From: Neobacillus kokaensis
Lineage (GTDB): Bacteria; Bacillota; Bacilli; Bacillales; Cytobacillaceae
DNA: 64,000 bases
NCBI RefSeq assembly: GCF_014656545.1
Contig: NZ_BNDS01000021.1
Span: 361 to 64,360 of the forward strand
Direction of reading: 5' to 3'
Within the stretch, counting starts at the first letter, position 1. Each line of letters starts with the position of its first letter. The position numbers and the translations under genes are program-made. The notes under the pieces were generated by a model that saw only the letters and a program-made list of their open reading frames with translations, ran no database searches and was not told where the DNA came from. Shown here piece after piece: positions 8,845 to 19,775 of this stretch.

Positions 8845-8990
8845 TATGGGACAAAATGAGTTGTGGATCTGATGTATTGTCCTATATAAAGCGATACTGG
8901 ACAAAACCAGCAATGAAATGGGTAAAACTGTCCCATAGGAAAGCTCTATGGGACAGAACCAGTAGTGAAATTAATGAAATTATCCCATAG
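8845..8990. repeat. Two 45-nt imperfect repeats with CTATGGGA/TCCCATAG ends
   Basis: Units 8894-8938 and 8946-8990 align end to end (core AACCAG, then TGAAAT, then TCCCATAG). A partial third start (CTATGGGACAAAAT) is at 8844. The second unit has perfect inverted ends CTATGGGA/TCCCATAG. Across the junction CTGTCCCATAG (8928-8938) pairs with CTATGGGACAG (8946-8956) to give an 11-bp stem. The rest of 8805-9113 shows no gene. Confidence 0.7.
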
Positions 8991-9113
8991 CTGTGTCATA
9001 GGTCTAGAAACTTTCCATATTGGTGCTCGTGATGAAGTATAAGAAAGGTCACTTGAGAAAAAATAAGCAAGGATACGTAGGAATCTTTAATTAAAATGAA
9101 TAAGGTGATCAGC

Positions 9114-9884
9114 TTGCCGATATTACGAGAAGTTGGGGAAGGTCTTTACTATTCAGTTTACGGTGAAGGGACGCCTCTTGTATTTATCCATCCTCCATTA
9201 CTGACAAGTGCCAATTTTAAATACCAAGTGGAGGAGTTATCGCAAAAATTTCAGGTTATTACTTTTGATATTAGAGGGCACGGGAGAAGCACATTTTCCA
9301 AGGAACCAATTACATATGGAATGATTACCAATGATATTACACAGCTATTAGATCACTTGGGAATAGAAAAGGCAGTTATTTGTGGCTATTCAACGGGAGG
9401 AAGCATCGTATTAGAATTTATACTTAATCATAAAGAACGAGCTTTAGGAGGCATTATCATCAGTGGAATGTCCGAGGTCAGGGATTTTTATAATGAAAAA
9501 AGAATCATTATTGCAAAGCTGCTTGCAAAAATAAGAGCGAAAAAGCTGCTTGGTTTGGTTATTACATTGGGAAATGCAAATACATTTGAAGTTTTTAAAA
9601 ATATGTACCGTGAATCGCTAAAAGGGGATATCCGAAATATCACTCAGTATTTTAAATGTAGTTTACATTATAATTGTACACACCAATTACCTAGCATTGT
9701 GTCACCGATTTTATTAATCTTTGGGAGTAAAGATAAAGTCTTTCATCAATATGCGGAAATTTTACATGAACAGCTGCCAAACAATGAATTAAGGATAATC
9801 CAAGAAAAACATCAAATTCCAACAAAAGCAGCGAAAGAGTTAAATCAAATGATTTATGAATTTGTTGGGAAATTACAGAAATAA
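9114..9884 (+). CDS. Alpha/beta-hydrolase
   Basis: A 256-aa alpha/beta-hydrolase. The oxyanion HPP motif (VFIHPPLL) precedes the nucleophile elbow GYSTGG. The acid is likely Asp in GSKDKVF and the base His in EKHQIP. TTG 9114 is preferred over ATG 9096: AAGGTGAT lies six bases before it, and translation then begins MPILREVGEGLYYSVYGEG, which fits family N-termini. Substrate unknown; the form is typical of small esterases or lactonases. A strong bidirectional terminator follows. Confidence 0.8.
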   Translation: MPILREVGEGLYYSVYGEGTPLVFIHPPLLTSANFKYQVEELSQKFQVITFDIRGHGRSTFSKEPITYGMITNDITQLLDHLGIEKAVICGYSTGGSIVLEFILNHKERALGGIIISGMSEVRDFYNEKRIIIAKLLAKIRAKKLLGLVITLGNANTFEVFKNMYRESLKGDIRNITQYFKCSLHYNCTHQLPSIVSPILLIFGSKDKVFHQYAEILHEQLPNNELRIIQEKHQIPTKAAKELNQMIYEFVGKLQK

Positions 9885-9886
9885 AA

Positions 9887-9918
9887 AAGGATTATTCCAA
9901 TGTTTCGGAATAATCCTT
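9887..9918. terminator. Bidirectional terminator
   Basis: AAGGATTATTCC and GGAATAATCCTT form a perfect 12-bp stem with an 8-nt loop, with A and T runs on both sides. It separates the convergent hydrolase and ywbE genes. Confidence 0.85.
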
Positions 9919-9935
9919 AAAACCTTGCCCTCTGT

Positions 9936-10133
9936 TTATTCCGTGTATATTTTTTGAACGCGACCAATCTTTCCATCCGTTAATCTGACCTTGATGCCAT
10001 GTGGATGGTTACTTGATTTGGTGAGAATATCTTTTACAACCCCATGGGTAAGCTTGCCTGTTTTTTGGTCTGCTTTTAGTACAATATCAACCAGTATACC
10101 GGGTACTACATCTTTACGAAATTGTCCGTTCAT
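9936..10133 (-). CDS. ywbE: YwbE family protein (DUF2196)
   Basis: A 65-aa protein matching the YwbE pattern: VPGILVDIVLKADQKTGKLTHGVVKDILT, shown here in parts, followed by HPHGIKVRL and IGRVQKI. These features suggest a small beta-barrel, possibly nucleic-acid binding; function unproven. Its ATG overlaps the stop of the preceding gene (TAATG), so the two are translationally coupled. Confidence 0.85.
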   Translation of the reverse strand: MNGQFRKDVVPGILVDIVLKADQKTGKLTHGVVKDILTKSSNHPHGIKVRLTDGKIGRVQKIYTE

Positions 10134-10327
10134 TACACACCCATTTTTCTCCGAGTATTACTTGTTTTTTTTGTTTGCTGGCTTTTCATTTTTTTTGTGG
10201 AAAAATCGGAATTCTTCTGTCCGTTAACGGTAGAATTCTGTTTCTTTTTGTTTTCTAGCTGCCGCTTCATGGCCTCTTGCAAGCTGACTTTCTTTTTTTG
10301 TTCTCCGTTTTGATTATTCTCATTCAT
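10133..10327 (-). CDS. Small basic hydrophilic protein upstream of ywbE
   Basis: A 64-aa protein rich in Lys, Gln, Asn and Ser (KKKVSLQEAMKRQLENKKKQ) with no membrane segment. It is probably disordered and may bind nucleic acid. GGAGGG sits just before the ATG. It is coupled to ywbE by a TAATG overlap, so the pair forms an operon. No family recognised. Confidence 0.7.
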   Translation of the reverse strand: MNENNQNGEQKKKVSLQEAMKRQLENKKKQNSTVNGQKNSDFSTKKMKSQQTKKTSNTRRKMGV

Positions 10328-10422
10328 AGGAATTTCCCTCCATAAAATACATCTTAGTCCAACAAGTATAATCTATTTTAGGGTATTTGGGAAAGTGGGA
10401 TTGGTATTAAAATAAAAAGCTT

Positions 10423-10959
10423 TTAAAGCGGCCGAAAAATTCTGCTAACTAGCGGGGTCCAAATCGGTTCGATTCGTCTAATTAAGTACGTTGTCATATT
10501 TCCTATAATCGCACTTCCTAGGATATCTGAAGGGTAGTGCTGTCCAGTCCAAATTCGTGAAACCCCAACTAGCACAGACAAAAGCCATAATAATGTACCT
10601 GCTGCCCGATGGTAAACAAATACAGAAGCAGCCACGGCAAAAGCAAGAGTAGTATGTTTGCTTGGAAATGATGAGTCCTTTTTTGATGGAAACGGCGGTA
10701 ATAATTGAACTCCATGGTTAACATAAGGGCGAGGTTTAAAAGAAAAAAGCTTAATTAGAAAGCAAATGATATAGGTTACTCCAGCGGAAAGGCCAGTATA
10801 TGCAGCCATTTTCTTATAATCATTCCGTTGAAAGCAGAGTAAGATTACAGCCAAAAGATATACAAACCGAGCCTTTTTTGAAATCAGTACCATAAGAGTA
10901 TCTAAGAATTTTGATGAACCTGCATACTGATTAATGGATCTAAACAATCGCATATTCAT
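10423..10959 (-). CDS. PAP2-family phosphatase, BcrC-like
   Basis: A 178-aa membrane phosphatase with the three PAP2 motifs: KPRPYVNHG, PSKHTT (Lys replaces the usual Gly of PSGH) and SRIWTGQHYPSD. It has about five to six membrane helices. The likely substrate is undecaprenyl pyrophosphate, as for BcrC, which recycles the cell-wall lipid carrier and contributes to bacitracin tolerance. AAGGAG precedes the ATG. A paralogue lies at 52371-52958; both begin with a similar N-terminus (LFRSINQYAG and LFKSINDLAG). Confidence 0.82.
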   Translation of the reverse strand: MNMRLFRSINQYAGSSKFLDTLMVLISKKARFVYLLAVILLCFQRNDYKKMAAYTGLSAGVTYIICFLIKLFSFKPRPYVNHGVQLLPPFPSKKDSSFPSKHTTLAFAVAASVFVYHRAAGTLLWLLSVLVGVSRIWTGQHYPSDILGSAIIGNMTTYLIRRIEPIWTPLVSRIFRPL

Positions 10960-11198
10960 AGCAAATGTCTCCTTTTTCTAACGTTAACCAACATTGCTAG
11001 TATTACCGAAAAACAGTGAAATATGTGCTATTGAACTTAAGTTCTATCTGGTAATCTTTTAGATAGAATCGGCAATCATTTTTTGAAAAGGAGGAGATAG
11101 CTGAATTCACGAAAGCAGCGATAACTTCTATGACATGAAGATGATATACTAAAATTAATCTTATTTGTCTAAAGGAGACTAATAGTTTGGAGGCAAAA

Positions 11199-11672
11199 AT
11201 GAATCAACTATTAATCAAAGAGATGACCGAGGCCTATGCAACAGAAATTCTAAACTGGAAATATGAAGCACCATATGATTTTTATGATGTTGAATATTCT
11301 AGCGCAGCTTTAAAAGAACTGCTTGAGAATCCCTATTATGCAGTGATTAATTATTCCAGCGAATTAGTTGGCTTTTTTTGTATTGGCGAGCCTGCACAAG
11401 TACCGATCGGTGTCCAATACGGTGCCTATCAAGATGAATTCGTTGATATCGGAATCGGCTTGAAGCCTGAATTAACAGGCAAAGGCAAGGGTGCAGCCTT
11501 TTTAGCGTTTGTTATTAACCATATTCAAGAAAAATTTCATGCACCGATGCGTTTAACCGTCGCAACATTTAATAAACGAGCAATTCGACTTTATGAGAAA
11601 TTTGGGTTTGATAAAGTGGTTGCGTTTAATAGTCGGGGAACTGAATTTATCACGATGGTTAGAGAATTTTAA
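11199..11672 (+). CDS. GNAT N-acetyltransferase
   Basis: A 157-aa GNAT protein. The acetyl-CoA motif region is IGLKPELTGKGKGAAFLAFV, followed by LTVATFNKRAIRLYEKFGF, the typical C-terminal beta-alpha unit. The start is ATG 11199 with GGAGG six bases upstream; a TTG at 11187 is less well placed. Substrate unknown. Confidence 0.82.
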   Translation: MNQLLIKEMTEAYATEILNWKYEAPYDFYDVEYSSAALKELLENPYYAVINYSSELVGFFCIGEPAQVPIGVQYGAYQDEFVDIGIGLKPELTGKGKGAAFLAFVINHIQEKFHAPMRLTVATFNKRAIRLYEKFGFDKVVAFNSRGTEFITMVREF

Positions 11673-11850
11673 AAGGAGTTTCTTACAGTTTTTTTATATG
11701 TATCATGTCACTACCCCTTTATTTGATGACCGGGACTACATAAGAGGAGGTTATTCTTCCTTGTTACATTAACTATCTTTTCATTATTTCATTATAAAAA
11801 AATAGGGATTAGAAGTTAAAATCTTTTTTAATTTGGAAAGTATCAAACAA

Positions 11851-11878
11851 AAAATCTTCCTAAAAGACGGAAGATTTT
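11851..11878. terminator. Bidirectional terminator
   Basis: AAAATCTTCC and GGAAGATTTT pair over an 8-nt loop. The structure directly abuts the stop codon of trmL on the minus strand. Confidence 0.8.
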
Positions 11879-12349
11879 TTATTTTAAATTGGGATATCCT
11901 TGCTGGCGTAATGCCTCGTACACTAATATAGCAGCTGTATTCGAAAGGTTCAGGGAACGAACATGCTCATTCATTGGTATTCTTAAAAAATGATTTTTAT
12001 GTTTTTCTAGTAAATTTTTTGGTAATCCCGTTGATTCTTTTCCAAACATAAAATAATGTTCCTTTGAAACATCACTGAAATCAAAGGAGGAATGTGTTTT
12101 TTCACCAAACGTCTCAATATAGAAAAACTCACCATGATTTTTTGAAAAAAAGTCATCCAATGAGTCATAATACGTTATGTTTACAGACTGCCAGAAATCT
12201 AAACCTGCTTGTTTTAACATTTTTTCATCTGTGGAAAAGCCAAGTGGTCGGATTAAATGCAAGGCTGTATCCGTTGCGGCACAAGTGCGTGCAATATTTC
12301 CAGTGTTAGCCGGAATTTCTGGTTGATATAGTACAACATGTATTGCCAA
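11879..12349 (-). CDS. trmL: tRNA (cytidine(34)-2'-O)-methyltransferase TrmL
   Basis: A 156-aa SPOUT methyltransferase that 2'-O-methylates the wobble base of leucine tRNAs using AdoMet. Three SPOUT motifs are visible: PANTGNIART, FGKESTGLP and RSLNLSNTAAI, the last forming the trefoil-knot loop. Start is TTG with GAGGTG seven bases before. Length matches the TrmL (CspR/YibK) family, which acts as a dimer. Confidence 0.93.
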   Translation of the reverse strand: MAIHVVLYQPEIPANTGNIARTCAATDTALHLIRPLGFSTDEKMLKQAGLDFWQSVNITYYDSLDDFFSKNHGEFFYIETFGEKTHSSFDFSDVSKEHYFMFGKESTGLPKNLLEKHKNHFLRIPMNEHVRSLNLSNTAAILVYEALRQQGYPNLK

Positions 12350-12758
12350 GAATGGTCACCTCAATCTTTATTTTACCATTAAAAATTATAGCATACAGAT
12401 TGTGAAGAGATATACTTACTTAACGGGGAGCTTTAACACGATAAGGAATAAAGAGCTAAAAATAGCATGTTTAAGCGCTAATTGCGTTTTATTGAAAAGA
12501 CAGTGGTATTAACAGGGGATGTATACGTAAATATTCTTTTATTTTGTTTTCTTATCGGATAGATGTACCCGAATACGAAGGTTTTGAACAATTCGAGTAG
12601 TTAGAACCCGCCTGCTTACTTAAATCACCAAACAATTCCTTTTTTCAAAATTAAAGTTAGGTTATTCCTTGAATTATAGCAGGAACAGTGGGGCAGCCCC
12701 CCTTAATATTTTTACTTTAAAACAGCGGAGGACTGACCCATTTTTAGAATTATTTGCT
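12350..12758. other. Intergenic stretch without recognisable gene
   Basis: No open frame with a ribosome binding site is visible. Short peptides such as DVPEYEGFEQFE and a GGGGCAG/CCCCCC segment near 12690 suggest old, decayed sequence. The trmL promoter is expected near 12360-12420 on the minus strand. Confidence 0.4.
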
Positions 12759-13316
12759 TTATAAGTCAGCTACCTCCTGCAGGAAATCCTCGGTCGAAAC
12801 GACATTGGCATAGATTCCGTTAAGCGCACTAATAAAGGCATATTGAACATGGTCGGCCGGGACTTTCTTTTCTTGGTATGACAAATCTCTTGTCGCACAT
12901 GCATCTTCAATTAGGGTACACTCAAAACCAAGATCTTTTGCAGCTCTTACCGTGGCATCAATGCACATATGTGTCATCATACCGCAAATCACGAGCTTGG
13001 TTACACCGTTTTCTCTTAATTTGCTTTCTAATTCCGTCTTTAAAAAGCTGTTAGGTGCATGTTTAATAATAATACTTTCATGTTCCAATGGTAATACAGC
13101 TTCATTTATTTTAACTCCTACTGTGTTTGGGAGAAAGAAGCCTGCTCCTTCTTGAAGCGAGATGTGCTGAACATGAAAAATAGGATTATGTTTCTGTCTA
13201 AACCATGCAAGTAGTTTAGCCGCATTTTCTGCTGCTGTTACTGGATTGCTTAATTCCATCTTACCGTTAGGAAAATAGTCATTTTGAATATCAATTAAGA
13301 TTAAAGCTGTGCTCAT
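12759..13316 (-). CDS. Isochorismatase-family cysteine hydrolase
   Basis: A 185-aa cysteine hydrolase. The catalytic triad is visible as Asp9 (LIDIQNDYF), Lys in IIKHAPNSF and Cys in MMTHMCIDAT. The family includes nicotinamidases and N-carbamoyl hydrolases; the substrate here is unknown. The start is ATG 13316 with GAGGTG seven bases upstream; a longer frame to 13376 is not needed. It is divergent from the Lrp-type regulator, which may control it. A paralogue is at 34309-34866. Confidence 0.82.
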   Translation of the reverse strand: MSTALILIDIQNDYFPNGKMELSNPVTAAENAAKLLAWFRQKHNPIFHVQHISLQEGAGFFLPNTVGVKINEAVLPLEHESIIIKHAPNSFLKTELESKLRENGVTKLVICGMMTHMCIDATVRAAKDLGFECTLIEDACATRDLSYQEKKVPADHVQYAFISALNGIYANVVSTEDFLQEVADL

Positions 13317-13434
13317 TTTTTTCACCTCATCAATAATAAAATATAATAAAATTATAAATAATCTTTGGTTGATCATCGATACTTTAATGAAACGTTTTTA
13401 GATCAAACCATTTCATGGTGAAAGGAATTTATAT

Positions 13435-13881
13435 ATGGAGCTTGATAAAATTGATTTTCAAATTCTTCGCATTTTAACGGAAAATTCGCGTATTCAATGG
13501 AAAGACTTAGGGGAACAAATCCATATGACCGGGCAAGCGGTCGGGAATCGTATAAAAAAACTGGAGGATAGCGGTGTCATTAAAGCCTATACCCTAATAA
13601 TCGATGAAATGAAATTAGGACTGGACTATACCGGTTTTGTCGTTGTTTATTTGAAAACAGCCAATCATGAACAGTTTCTTCGTTTTATTCATGCTCAAAA
13701 TGAGGTAGTAGAAGCACATCGAATAGCAGGGAAAGGCTGCTACCATTTAAAAATTAAAGTGGAATCCCAAGAACAATTGAATTCTTTTCTTAATAACCTT
13801 CTTGACTATGGGAATTATAGTTTAAATCTTTCGATACAAAAAATTAAACAATGCAACCCAATTGCAGCCAAATTACAGTGA
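13435..13881 (+). CDS. Lrp/AsnC-family transcriptional regulator
   Basis: A 148-aa protein with an N-terminal winged HTH (LDKIDFQILRILTENSRIQW, then GQAVGNRIKKLEDSGVI) and a C-terminal RAM ligand-binding domain (GFVVVYLKT through HRIAGKGCYHLKI). It is transcribed divergently from the cysteine hydrolase at 12759-13316, with about 118 bp between the genes. That is the usual arrangement for a local regulator and its target. Confidence 0.88.
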   Translation: MELDKIDFQILRILTENSRIQWKDLGEQIHMTGQAVGNRIKKLEDSGVIKAYTLIIDEMKLGLDYTGFVVVYLKTANHEQFLRFIHAQNEVVEAHRIAGKGCYHLKIKVESQEQLNSFLNNLLDYGNYSLNLSIQKIKQCNPIAAKLQ

Positions 13882-13965
13882 ATTGTTTTTGGGATGCTAA
13901 AGAATCAAAATTAGAGTTTCATTATAGGAAAATATTTTAAAAAATGTAATTAGGAGCGGAATTCA

Positions 13966-14496
13966 ATGAGTCAACGAAAGTTAGTATTATTTATTGCTCA
14001 AAGCTTGGATGGCTATATCGCCACAAAAGATGACTCTTTAGATTGGTTATTTAAAGTTGAAGGCGAAGGAGATAATGGATATTCAGAGTTTTTAGCAACG
14101 ATTGATACCGTCTTTATGGGGAAAAGAACCTATGATTGGTTAATGGAAGAGGTAAAAGGTGACTTTCCTTATATAGATCAACATTGCTATGTTTTTACCA
14201 GAAATCCGGTAGAAAATAATGAACATGTAACATTTATCAACGAGGATATTGTGACTTTCACTTCCAAATTAAAGAAAGAACAAGGGAAAAATATATGGAT
14301 AGTGGGAGGAGGAGATTTATTATATACATTTTTAAAAGAAAAACTCGTTGACGAACTGTATTTGACGATAGCACCAACAATCATAGGAGATGGTATTCCT
14401 TTATTTAAAGAAGGAGATTATCAGTTAGAACTTTCTCTTAAAGGTACTAGAACCTTTAATCAATTTGTTGAATTACATTATATCGTAAAAAAATAA
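13966..14496 (+). CDS. Dihydrofolate reductase-like (RibD C-terminal domain) protein
   Basis: A 176-aa protein of the YyaP/YwjB type. It opens with RKLVLFIAQSLDGYIATKDDSLDWL and has the nucleotide-binding segments VFMGKRTYDWL and NIWIVGGGDLLYTFL. It ends LTIAPTIIGDGIPLF, typical of RibD C-terminal reductases. NADPH is the expected cofactor; the substrate is unknown. TAGGAGCGG precedes the ATG. Confidence 0.85.
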   Translation: MSQRKLVLFIAQSLDGYIATKDDSLDWLFKVEGEGDNGYSEFLATIDTVFMGKRTYDWLMEEVKGDFPYIDQHCYVFTRNPVENNEHVTFINEDIVTFTSKLKKEQGKNIWIVGGGDLLYTFLKEKLVDELYLTIAPTIIGDGIPLFKEGDYQLELSLKGTRTFNQFVELHYIVKK

Positions 14497-14673
14497 TTAC
14501 AACATGTTTAATTATCAGGGGATTTTTTTCAATAAGAAATGTTCTCGCATTTAAATGATATAGGTTTATTTTTTATACTCTTCCTATTTTAATTATACCA
14601 TACAAATAATGGTTAATATAGACTGTTTATTCCCATTTCCTGCTGGTAAAATCAATAGAACATTCATGGTTAG

Positions 14674-17301
<2,628 letters not shown>

Positions 17302-17759
17302 TTCCTTAATACTTCCAAATTTAAACAGTTGTAGCACCGCTATCTTGCTTTTTGTAATCATCTCGACGCTTGCTGCTACTTCTTTTTTCCTTAAAGACCA
17401 TAATGTCTTAACACCTAGGTGAAGTAAGTAAACAGATCATTTAAATGCCAGAAATATCCGTTTTGAGGTAGAAAAGCATCATTTAACTTATTTGGCTAAA
17501 TTTTGTCATAACAAGACCAACTTGAGCAAGTATCACATCCACAACCAATGCTCCTTTAAACCAAGTCTCGGCTTCTCCATTGCGGATTTGCTTTGTTATC
17601 TATCGGTTAGGCTTGCTTTTTTCTTAAAGGATGCATCGGAATACAAAATCGATACCAAAGATTAGATTAAGCGTATTACTGATACGTTTGAGTAAGAAAA
17701 TTCTTCAATGGCAGGATCAAATGATATAATGAAGTAAATTAATTGAAAGGTGTGGACAA
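17302..17759. other. Intergenic region with a decayed reading frame and a promoter
   Basis: A plus-strand frame is open from 17432 to 17662 (77 codons, no start codon or ribosome site). It encodes a protein-like sequence with FEVEKHHLTYLAKFC and SIADLLCYLSVRLAFFLK, then two stops. It looks like the remnant of a lost gene; family not recognised. A CTTCAA (17703-17708) and TATAAT (17725-17730) pair with a 16-nt spacer is a likely promoter for the HesB-like gene. Confidence 0.5.
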
Positions 17760-18038
17760 ATGTATATCACAGACCAGGCTCGTGATGTCTTGAAGCAAGT
17801 GTTTCAAGACAGCGATGCCAATAACATCCGTGTTTATTTTGCAGGCTATGGCTGAGGAGGGCCAAGTGTAGGACTGGCTCTGGAAGAACCGGATGAAAAG
17901 GATAAAGTATTAACTATCAATGAAATATCAGTCTCAATTGAACCAGAGATCGAGCCTTATACGGAAGACCTTACTCTTGATTACAATCAAGAGGCTAAGG
18001 CAATCGTATTGGTAGGCAACCAAAGTGAATGCTGTTAG
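17760..18038 (+). CDS. HesB/IscA-like selenoprotein (in-frame TGA = Sec32)
   Basis: With the TGA at 17853-17855 read as selenocysteine, this is a 92-aa HesB-like protein: MYITDQARDVLKQVF, then RVYFAGYG-U-GGPSVGLAL, then a C-terminal SECC. HesB-like proteins with Sec in the G-U-GGP motif are an established bacterial selenoprotein family, related to the IscA iron-sulfur carriers; here U32 and the C-terminal CC would be the metal or redox ligands. Coding is convincing on both sides of the TGA. AAAGGTG precedes the ATG, and a SECIS-like hairpin starts two bases after the TGA. It is a single gene with its own promoter and terminator. If read as a stop, only 31 residues would be made. Confidence 0.85.
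17858..17881 (+). promoter_or_regulatory. Candidate bacterial SECIS element of the HesB-like gene
   Basis: AGGGCCA (17858-17864) pairs with TGGCTCT (17875-17881), seven pairs including one G-U. Inside, GT (17866-17867) pairs with AC (17873-17874), with A17865 bulged. The apical loop GTAGG starts with G. The loop begins 12 nt after the TGA, slightly nearer than the usual range of about 16-37 nt. Confidence 0.6.
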
Positions 18039-18046
18039 CAGGTTTT

Positions 18047-18082
18047 GGGAAGTTGGTTATATATAATCAACTTCCCTTTTTC
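18047..18082 (+). terminator. Rho-independent terminator of the HesB-like gene
   Basis: GGGAAGTTG (18047-18055) and CAACTTCCC (18068-18076), then TTTTTC. A near-copy of this hairpin lies at 18547-18574. Confidence 0.85.
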
Positions 18083-18239
18083 TATATACATAACAGATAG
18101 ATTTGAGGTTAGTTAAGTGTCAGGTTCATCTCATCCTTAAATTGTAAGATATGATAGGTGGTCTTGGGTGAATGCAAAGAGTTCGTAAGATAAAGAACAG
18201 TTATTATGTTTTATCAAAATAATTTTTTTAAAAAATCAA

Positions 18240-18385
18240 CGCTTGTCCAATCATTTTAATTTTCAAAGCATATTTTATCATTGAGAGACAAAGATCTCTC
18301 ACGCCATTGCCTACACCGCAGTATAGTACCTCCTTCAGATTGGGATACCTCCTGAGAAGCGTATCGTTCGTTTGATACGCTTCTT
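18240..18385 (+). ncRNA. Repeat element copy A: candidate structured RNA
   Basis: First of three copies of a 145-146 nt element (others at 43859 and 44916). In order: CGCTTGTCC start; a stem TTTCAA/TTGAGA around a conserved CATATTTTATCA loop; an overlapping GAGAGA/TCTCTC stem; a conserved ACCTCCT motif; and a 3' hairpin AGAAGCGTATC/GATACGCTTCT. This copy differs from B and C in the first stem yet still pairs. Strand is inferred from the 3' hairpin and T-rich tail. No YjcZ-like gene follows this copy. The rest of 18039-18700 holds only two small hairpins. Confidence 0.55.
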
Positions 18386-18546
18386 ATCGTTTCACCGGAC
18401 ACACGTATTATTGGTAGAAGCATTTACATCAAACTTTGAAATTTACCTTGCTAAAAATAACTAGAATAAACACAACCCATCGATCTGCCTGACTGAAATG
18501 AACAAAAATCTCGTCCATAAAAATAACGGTGCCTATATATATTTAA

Positions 18547-18574
18547 GGGAAGTTGGCTACTTAGACAACTTCCC
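18547..18574 (+). terminator. Second GGGAAGTTG hairpin
   Basis: GGGAAGTTG (18547-18555) pairs with CAACTTCCC (18566-18574), followed by CTTTGC. The stem is identical to the HesB terminator 500 bp upstream but the T-run is poor, so termination is uncertain. Confidence 0.5.
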
Positions 18575-18700
18575 CTTTGCTTTATTCTACTTCATTCCCT
18601 TTCTTTTCAAAAAAGTTACTACATTAATTTGCTAGATGTGTAGTTTGGACGCCAAACCTTATTCAAAGAAGCCTCATATGTTAGAGGCATTTTCAAGGAA

Positions 18701-18937
18701 TTACCACCAAAGGAATGGGAAGATTGGCCAGCAAAATGGAACGAAACAACACCTCCAAAAACCACCAAATCCATAACCGTCATTTTTATCGGATTTACCG
18801 GTAGAATTTAATTCGATAACCTCCATTCCATCTTCTCTTACTTTGACTACTCTTCCAACTACCCATTCTTTGTTATCTTTTTTAAAACGAACTAATTCCC
18901 CTTCCAAGTGAAGAGCCCGTTCATAATTTAATTCCAA
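18701..18937 (-). CDS. Small protein with Trp/Cys/Phe-rich tail
   Basis: A 78-aa protein of unknown family. The first 50 residues are hydrophilic and beta-rich (GELVRFKKDNKEWVVGRVVKVREDGMEVIEL in pieces), like a small SH3-type barrel. The tail is strikingly aromatic and Cys-bearing (FGGFWRCCFVPFCWPIFPF). The TTG start has GGAGGGG eight bases before it. Such tails occur in some spore-surface proteins, but there is no direct evidence here. Confidence 0.6.
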   Translation of the reverse strand: MELNYERALHLEGELVRFKKDNKEWVVGRVVKVREDGMEVIELNSTGKSDKNDGYGFGGFWRCCFVPFCWPIFPFLWW

Positions 18938-19383
18938 AGTGGAGTCCCCTCCTTTCTATATTAGGACTTACTATAGAGTATGGAAAATGTCACAAATTGA
19001 AAGGGGTGATTATACTATAATGGAATAATATTTATAAAAAATGCAGTTCAGGCGTCTTGTTTATAGACTTTTTAGACAAGAGAAGAGTGCAAAACCATCA
19101 TGAGTAGCCATCCTGACTGTTGTAAACTGCTCTCAAATAAATAAGACAGTTCCAGTTATTGGATGGATGCCAATTGGAAAGTGGACCATGTTGTCCTACG
19201 TGAATAAAAAGAATGCGTAGTATAAGGAAGGGATACTATTAAAACGGCTCTTAAATAACCGCAATAAACAAACGAAGGAACAGCATAGATCCCTCGTTTG
19301 TTTTTTTATGTTACTATTAGACTTTTTAGTGATAATTTTTTAAGAAATGAAGAAAATAGAACTTAGGAAAGGAGGGAATGCAA
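18938..19383. other. Intergenic stretch ending in a terminator
   Basis: No gene with a ribosome site is evident. A perfect-ended hairpin AAACAAACGA (19266-19275)/TCGTTTGTTT (19294-19303) with a T-run closes at about 19308, so some short transcript may end there. Minor open frames (19041-19220 across a TGA; 14-15 codon peptides) lack support. Confidence 0.45.
19266..19308 (+). terminator. Orphan terminator hairpin
   Basis: AAACAAACGA and TCGTTTGTTT pair across an 18-nt loop and run into TTTTTTT. No upstream gene on this strand is recognised, so it may end a small RNA. Confidence 0.6.
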
Positions 19384-19773
19384 TTGTCTGTTAAAAAGTG
19401 GTTTACAGGATTGTTTGTATTGCTTGCGATGATTGTAGTAGTGACAACTCCTGGCTCAATCACCGTATTTGCTAAATCTGGCATCGTAACGCAGCCTATG
19501 GAGACGGTGAAAGCGATTGAGGTCGAGTTAAACGATGATTATTTTAATCCTAACGCCATCACTATTCCTAATGACAGAACGACAACTTTGATATTGAAAA
19601 ACAAAGGTAAGAAAGAGCACACCTTCACAGTGGAAAAGCTCGGAATTGACGCCGAAGTCCAGCCGGGAAAAGAAACTACCATTACCGTAAAACCGACTAC
19701 CCCCGGTACATATGAATTGATATGTCGCTACCATTTAAACAAAGGAATGGTTGGGAAAGTAATAGTCAAATAA
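19384..19773 (+). CDS. Secreted cupredoxin-domain protein
   Basis: A 129-aa exported protein. An N-terminal signal peptide (GLFVLLAMIVVVTT, cleaved near VFAKS) is followed by a cupredoxin fold. The type-1 copper ligands are visible as His in KKEHTF, Cys and His in LICRYH, and Met in NKGMVG. It probably carries copper or electrons outside the membrane. TTG 19384 is preferred because GGAGGG is eight bases upstream; ATG 19378 lies one base from it. A strong terminator follows. Confidence 0.8.
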   Translation: MSVKKWFTGLFVLLAMIVVVTTPGSITVFAKSGIVTQPMETVKAIEVELNDDYFNPNAITIPNDRTTTLILKNKGKKEHTFTVEKLGIDAEVQPGKETTITVKPTTPGTYELICRYHLNKGMVGKVIVK

Positions 19774-19775
19774 CA

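Noticed and set aside
19041..19220. A 59-codon plus-strand frame crossing a TGA at 19101
   Set aside because: No ribosome binding site, no recognisable family, and no Sec-type motif around the TGA.
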